Both the position numbers and the translations under genes were made by a program. From Plectrocnemia conspersa (lineage: Eukaryota; Arthropoda; Insecta; Trichoptera; Polycentropodidae), in assembly GCA_009617715.1 (NCBI GenBank), contig VTFK01000208.1:372001-436000 (forward strand): DNA of 64,000 bases. Reading direction: 5' to 3'. The notes beneath the pieces are model-generated. The model saw only the letters and a list, made by a program, of their open reading frames with translations. It was not told where the DNA came from and searched no databases. Shown here piece after piece: positions 59,470 to 64,000 of the stretch (positions are counted from its first letter, which is position 1; each line of letters begins with the position of its first letter).

Positions 59470-59785
59470 AAAAAGAAAAATCTCGATATAGGCAATCGAG
59501 TCTACGCTGATTTTGAAAAAGTTTTAGAAAAATTGCCATGCCTAAAAAATATATGGATTTGGGTTTTTCCACAAAACGCTGTCAATATGTTCAATATGCG
59601 CAACGCAAGTTGCATGAATACATTGCCACATCAGGAATACCTCAAGCTTCTAATCTCGGTCCATTAATGTTTCTTCTGTTTATTATTAACATTAATGTAG
59701 TTATTCATAATTCCAAATTATTTCTTTTCGCCTATGAAGTATTTCTTAAAGTACATTCCATTGAGGATTGTAAAAAAATTTAATT
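59470..59785 (+). pseudogene. LINE reverse transcriptase relic, family L, third piece
   Basis: The relic starts with the shared GATATAGGCAAT segment and a deleted YADFEKV block. From 59538 to 59783 one frame stays open: CQYVQYAQRKLHEYIATSGI, then PQASNLGPLMFLLFIININV, then SKLFLFAYEVFLKV and SIEDCKKI. These are RT motifs B and C of Jockey-type LINEs. The Gly after PQ has become Ala-Ser and the catalytic F/YADD reads FAYE, so it cannot polymerise. The frame is open by luck of recent decay. It is flanked upstream by SINE copy 3. Confidence 0.8.
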
Positions 59786-60059
59786 TGGGAGAGGGGACAA
59801 ATTTCCGGAGCCAAACTCATATTTTAAAAAATATTTTCTGAATAGATTCGAGACTGTTTTTTCTAGATTTTATTTTAGGAAAAACCACATGAAACTAAAT
59901 GTATTACTTATTTATTTATTTTTCTATATTAAATCCAGTTGTCAAATTACCGATAATACAATTTATAAAAACATTAATTTTATATAATTCTACTGGTGTT
60001 TGTTGATTTGATTTTTCGTTATTTGTTTGCTTCTTCCTTAAGTATTCAATGTGAAAATT

Positions 60060-60150
60060 CAAATGTCCCATTGCGATGGTGACGGCACGATTTTATTGCT
60101 TTTGACGTGGATTTTTGATTTCTGAGAAGGGATAATTGTTTTAATAGAAA
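60060..60150 (-). repeat. Hairpin repeat P, single arm
   Basis: GGCACGATTTTATTGCTTTTGACGTGGATT, cut here into two halves of ≤20 bases (GGCACGATTTTATTGC, TTTTGACGTGGATT), and GAGAAGGGATAATTGTTTT match one arm of the hairpins at 19.6 and 39.5 kb in reverse. The partner arm is missing. Confidence 0.65.
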
Positions 60151-60470
60151 CGTTTGATAATCAATAAAAATGGCTTGGACTTGCAACATCAGGCTATTTT
60201 TAATGAATATATTTAATTAAATAATTTAATGATCACTAAATTAAAAAAAAAAAAACTTATTTCTGCTATATAATATGAAATAAATCCTATTTTGGCAGAA
60301 TTAACTTTAACGGTTAAATTATGTATTTATTATATAAATTGTATTATATTATTTTAAAAAATGTAATATTATATTTATTCATTATTAGAATTTAATTTTT
60401 TTATTAGAATATATATTTTTTATTGAAATTTCATTTTAATATTTGAATCGCATTGTTAGATAATAAAAGT

Positions 60471-61800
60471 TTATTATTATTATTATTTTATTAATTTATT
60501 TAGCTTAATAGCTAATCTTTACATCTAACAAATTTAGTAAACATATATAAAAATATATAAAAATACATAACAGAAAGAAAAAATAAAAATATACAATAAT
60601 AAAGACTTAATATTATAATTTATTTCTATATGTACGAAGGTGTTTTTTTATTTCAATTATGAAACCCGTTATATTTTTTGCTGTTTCGGATTTCTCTTGA
60701 AAAACTATTATATAAATCAAAACCTCCGTACATAATTCCCCTAGCCGTACTCGTTTTCCTATACTTAATTATCTTTAAATTTTCTCTATTTCTAGTATTA
60801 TATTTATGTACATCTTTATTTCTTATTAAATACTTATTAAAATATTCTGGTAACATATTATTTTCTAATTTATATATAAATACTAAAACATTCATACTCA
60901 ATATTTCTTGAACATTCAACCATTCTAATCTATCAATCATACTTTTACAATTAGTTAATCTATTTTTTTTATTTAAGATTACTCTCATTGCCCTATTTTG
61001 TAATTTTTGCAACATTTGTTTGTCTAATTTATTTAACATATTTAATAGTGTTGCACAATAATTAAAATGGGGCAATAAAATACTATTGTAATTTTTTTTT
61101 TTGTATTTATACTTAATATATTTCTTAATCTAGATAATAAACCTATTTTTCTACTAATTTTTTTTAATATGTAATTACAATGTTCTTTAAAATTTAATTT
61201 TGTATCAACAATTACTCCTAAATATTTTTATATTATCCACTATTTCTATACTAGAGTTATTTATTACTATTTTTGGTACTATTATCTAACACATTTTTTT
61301 TAATTAATAAACATACATTTAGTTTTATTCTCATTTAATTTAAGTACATTATTCTTTAACCATATTTCTAATATACTTAATTCATTATTTAAATTATTTA
61401 CAATTTCTTTAATGTTATCACCTATGCAATACATTAATGTGTCATCCGCAAATAGATGAATTTTACATTTTTTTTCACGTTATTAACTATATCATTAATA
61501 TACTAAACAAATAACAATGGTCCCAATTTAGACCCTTGTGGTACTCCATAAGACACTAATTTCTCTTCAGAATATACATTATTTATTTTAACTTTTTGTT
61601 TTCTTTTATATAAGTAATTATTAAACCATCTTAAAACTATATCACTTATACCTATACTCTCCAATTTATTTAACATTATTTTTCTGTCTATTGTTCGAAG
61701 GCTCTCTTGAAATCCAAGAAAACTGCTCCAATGATTTTGTTTGTATCCTTAGCCAACAGCCAATCATTTATCACTACATTTATTTATAAGAATATTGTTT
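60471..61800 (-). pseudogene. 5'-truncated LINE with RT domain and AAT-type tail
   Basis: On the minus strand the element reads, with frameshifts: DWLLAKDTNKIIGAVFLDFK RT block (about 61760-61690); IDRKIMLNKLESIGIS; YGVPQGSKLGPLLF (about 61535); IHLFADDTLMYC with the FADD catalytic pair intact (about 61470-61435); a NVLKLNENKTKCMF block; and IEIVDNIK. An uninterrupted 140-codon frame (61075-60653) with NRAMRVIL follows, the usual C-terminal region. The 3' UTR ends in (AAT)n at 60487-60471. It lacks the endonuclease part and so is a 5'-truncated insertion. Three to five frameshifts and a stop after LLFV make it inactive. DFKRAFE rather than DFSKAFD points to a clade different from family L (Jockey/CR1 superclade, exact clade uncertain). 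Confidence 0.88.
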
Positions 61801-63428
61801 TATTAGTTTCTTCTTCTATTATACAATATTATATAGAGAAATTTAATTATTTATATAATAAAAGAAATATTTAAAATACGTTTTATTTATCTATTTCATT
61901 TGTTATATTATAAATTTTAAGATATGCTTATAAATAACTCGAGAAAAAAGGCCCATACGTTGTGAGCATAGCTGCCAGTAAAAAAAAGACTCTAAGGGTT
62001 AATACATAAACATATATTTGCGTGGAATACTAGGAAATAATACATTTTTTATTAATGGTTTTAAATTTAGCTGTATTATTTTTGTTGTTGTTTGTAAATC
62101 GTGCAGTTGACTTGTCACTTGCATGTCACGTTTAAAAAATATGTCACGTTTAATGACCCGTTAGCTTTTTTTTCTGATAAATATATAAAAATTATCACTT
62201 ATAATATTTTTATAAAAAATAATCTTTTATTTACAGTATTGTATCACAATAAAAATATACAATATAAACAACGTATTACAAAATGATATAATTATCTGGT
62301 GCTTTGTCAATCGTGGATACTTCACACGCGTTGCCTCAAAAGCTTTTGTTGGCAACTTACATCTCTTTGTTTTTCTCAATAGTAAACATATTAATTGTAT
62401 TACGATATTTGTTTGACTCATATGTAAAATAATTATTTCATCAGAGATTAAAGCAAATTTATCAAAAATGTTGCACGAAGTCCGATTTAATCCACTTTGG
62501 CCCTCGCAGTCACGCTATTCACGTGCAAAAGTAAATAAATTTCGTAACATCAAAACAATCACGTTTCGCCGTTAAAATTCCACAAAATTCTGTATATCTT
62601 TATTCAAAGGAGCTGTAAATTTCTAAGGAGCCAGTAAACATTCCCCAGCGTTTAATATTTGCTTTCAATTTTTGACGTAATACTTTTTCGATTCGAGGCT
62701 TTAGCGCCCGTGAGCTTTCCTTTACTTTGTGCTTTTTGTTCGTCGAGCGCTCTTAAGAGTGGAGCTTTTCGCAAAGGTCAAGGCCGTTGCGGTTTCGTAG
62801 CTTTCAACTGCCCCCTGCGTGAAATCAACCCTTAGTATGCACGAACGCGTACGGTTTAAAATTGTTTTACATATGTACGTATAATACAAAAACGTATGTG
62901 TACAATTCCACAAAATAAAATCTTGCTCCGTTTGAATTGGAAGCTTACCGCCTGAGATTTTAAAATCCCTCTGATCCGGGATAATGCTGGCAGTTAAAGA
63001 CTTCGCTTATATTATATGTACATATATAGATTCGGCAAAATGATCTTTCGTCTCAATGACGATGTTTTAATTAAGTCTTTTTTTGAGATTTGAAAGGGAG
63101 TATTCGCTCGGGATTATGAGCTGACTTATCGTCATTTGTCATCATTAACGGCTATGTCGACGTCTTCTGAAAGTAAATAACGCGGCCCGAGCTGAAAATA
63201 ATTGACGTGAAAACTTTTCGTGATGTTTGACTTTCGTGTGCCGTATCAGATTTTTTTTGTTCGAATTCCACTCCACTACTACTACAGGATACGCCTCTCC
63301 TTTTTGGTGCACTCTTGAGAGCCGTTCTCGCTCAATTATCCGAACATCGTGATCTTGCAGCCTCTTAAGACACACGTGAGAATCGTATAGGGATGCGTGT
63401 AAAAGCGACAATTCACAATTTCGTAAAA
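61801..63428. other. Noncoding DNA with GC-richer patches
   Basis: AT-rich to about 62450, then GC-richer patches at about 62480-62560 and 62680-62850 and again from 63120. An ATG-started minus-strand frame of 119 codons (63145-63504) has a balanced composition (for example SHVCLKRLQDHDVRIIERER) but no recognisable domain or gene context, and its first 20 codons lie in a local duplication. I leave it uncalled. Confidence 0.4.
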
Positions 63429-63430
63429 AA

Positions 63431-63851
63431 TGCGGTTTTATTTTTATTAACTCACGATTTTGCGTCGTTTCCGTATTAGCATATACAATAAAATGAAATT
63501 TCATAGTACAATTTTTAATTTATTATTATCTAGCCAAGTTTTAAACCTATTCATAAATGATATACAATATTTAGATTAATCATTAAATATCTAAGTTTCA
63601 ATATAACGATAAAATCTAACGTTGTAAATCTAATAAATAATATAAAATGTTTTCTTCTGGAAATATTTAGTCAAGTTGTAAACCTATTTTTTAAATGAAT
63701 TGAAAATGTTAAGTAGCGATAATTGAACTATTTTGTCTATCATTTCTTAAATAGTAATGACCAATTTAAACCATGCGGTTTTAAAAATATTTTTTATTTT
63801 TATTAACTCATGATTTTGCGTCGTTTCCGTATTAGCATATACAATAAAATG
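63431..63851 (+). repeat. Direct duplication of ~58 bp, 357 bp apart
   Basis: TTTATTTTTATTAACTCACG, then ATTTTGCGTCGTTTCCGTAT and TAGCATATACAATAAAATG at 63437-63494 recurs at 63794-63851 with one substitution. Short matches between the copies (AAACCTATT... near 63543 and 63683) hint that a larger stretch was duplicated and has diverged or was rearranged. Confidence 0.8.
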
Positions 63852-64000
63852 CGTCATCATTGTTGTCGGATATAAATATTATTTTTATTTTACAGTAATT
63901 GATACCGCTATTGTTCACTTATCTAAGTGTCATAGTGGCGTGTGGTTGAGAATTAGACGGCATGGATATACTTTTTAAGTTGTTCAATGTTTTTAGGTAA
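63852..64000. other. Window end, nothing recognised
   Basis: The final bases read TTTTTAGGTAA. An acceptor-like TTTTTAG is present but it is too close to the edge to test. Confidence 0.3.

Noticed and set aside
1..64000. CRISPR arrays, bacterial operons, riboswitches or phage genes
   Set aside because: No regularly spaced direct repeats, no Shine-Dalgarno-led gene clusters and no prokaryotic proteins were seen; the sequence is eukaryotic.
1..64000. Telomeric or satellite arrays
   Set aside because: No TTAGG-type runs and no long tandem arrays; tandem units are limited to two copies or to short microsatellites.

Overview
The window is AT-rich eukaryotic DNA (roughly two thirds A+T by eye). 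It contains no operons, ribosome-binding sites or rRNA genes, and no complete tRNA gene that I can fold. It does contain relics of animal-type transposable elements: Tc1, mariner, pogo/Tigger-like and hAT transposases, several Jockey/CR1-type LINE reverse transcriptases, tRNA-derived SINEs, hAT-type and Tc1-type MITEs, and a possible Helitron end. With short GC- and CpG-rich islands in a long AT-rich background, this fits an arthropod, most likely an insect. I cannot name the species.

Only one stretch looks like an ordinary host-gene exon. It is a GC-rich island at about 39.93-40.56 kb holding an ATG at 40415, an open frame to 40545 and a strong GTAAGT splice donor. The start is preceded by two short upstream ORFs, and the second stops in a TGATG overlap with the main ATG. 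The encoded 43-44 residues end at the start of a hydrophobic, probably membrane-spanning segment. A second CpG-rich island at 34.64-35.43 kb has a CAG|GTGAGA donor and a GCGCGCATGCGCGC palindrome and may be another promoter or first exon. No later coding exon can be tied to either, so much of the window may be a long intron or intergenic DNA. Smaller GC-richer patches (9.06-9.36, 14.2-14.35, 16.6-17.3, 24.1-24.4, 41.75-42.35, 43.37-43.6, 56.9-57.6, 62.5-62.9, 63.15-63.4 kb) are candidate enhancers, short exons or conserved noncoding elements.

Layout. 0-4.6 kb: a hAT-like repeat end, a Tc1 transposase relic abutting a hAT dimerisation-domain relic, and a LINE RT relic. 7.7-13.5 kb: two copies of a Helitron-like end, SINE heads and a mariner scrap. 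15.1-16.2 kb: first full copy of a 1.07-kb TIR element flanked by TTA. 18.5-20.5 kb: a hAT MITE with a perfect 8-bp target-site duplication, a hairpin repeat, and a larger TIR element. 26.4-28.8 kb: a tRNA-like sequence, a TA-flanked MITE, and a truncated copy of the TTA element. 33.9-37.2 kb: a SINE, a hAT MITE, CpG island 1 and a long foldback element. 39.2-43.9 kb: hairpin repeats, CpG island 2 with the exon, and a single pogo-type TIR. 44.9-51.7 kb: a pogo/Tigger relic, a perfect 59-nt palindrome beside a MITE, a (TA)n tract and a deleted mariner. 53-61.8 kb: LINE relics, the second full TTA element, a SINE, and a 5'-truncated LINE with an AAT-type tail.

The transposable elements are all broken or non-autonomous. 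The genome-level story is repeated waves of insertion into long noncoding DNA around one candidate promoter region. Nearly all other open frames of 60-130 codons lack homology I can recognise, lack splice or promoter context, or lie in repeats, so I treat them as chance.
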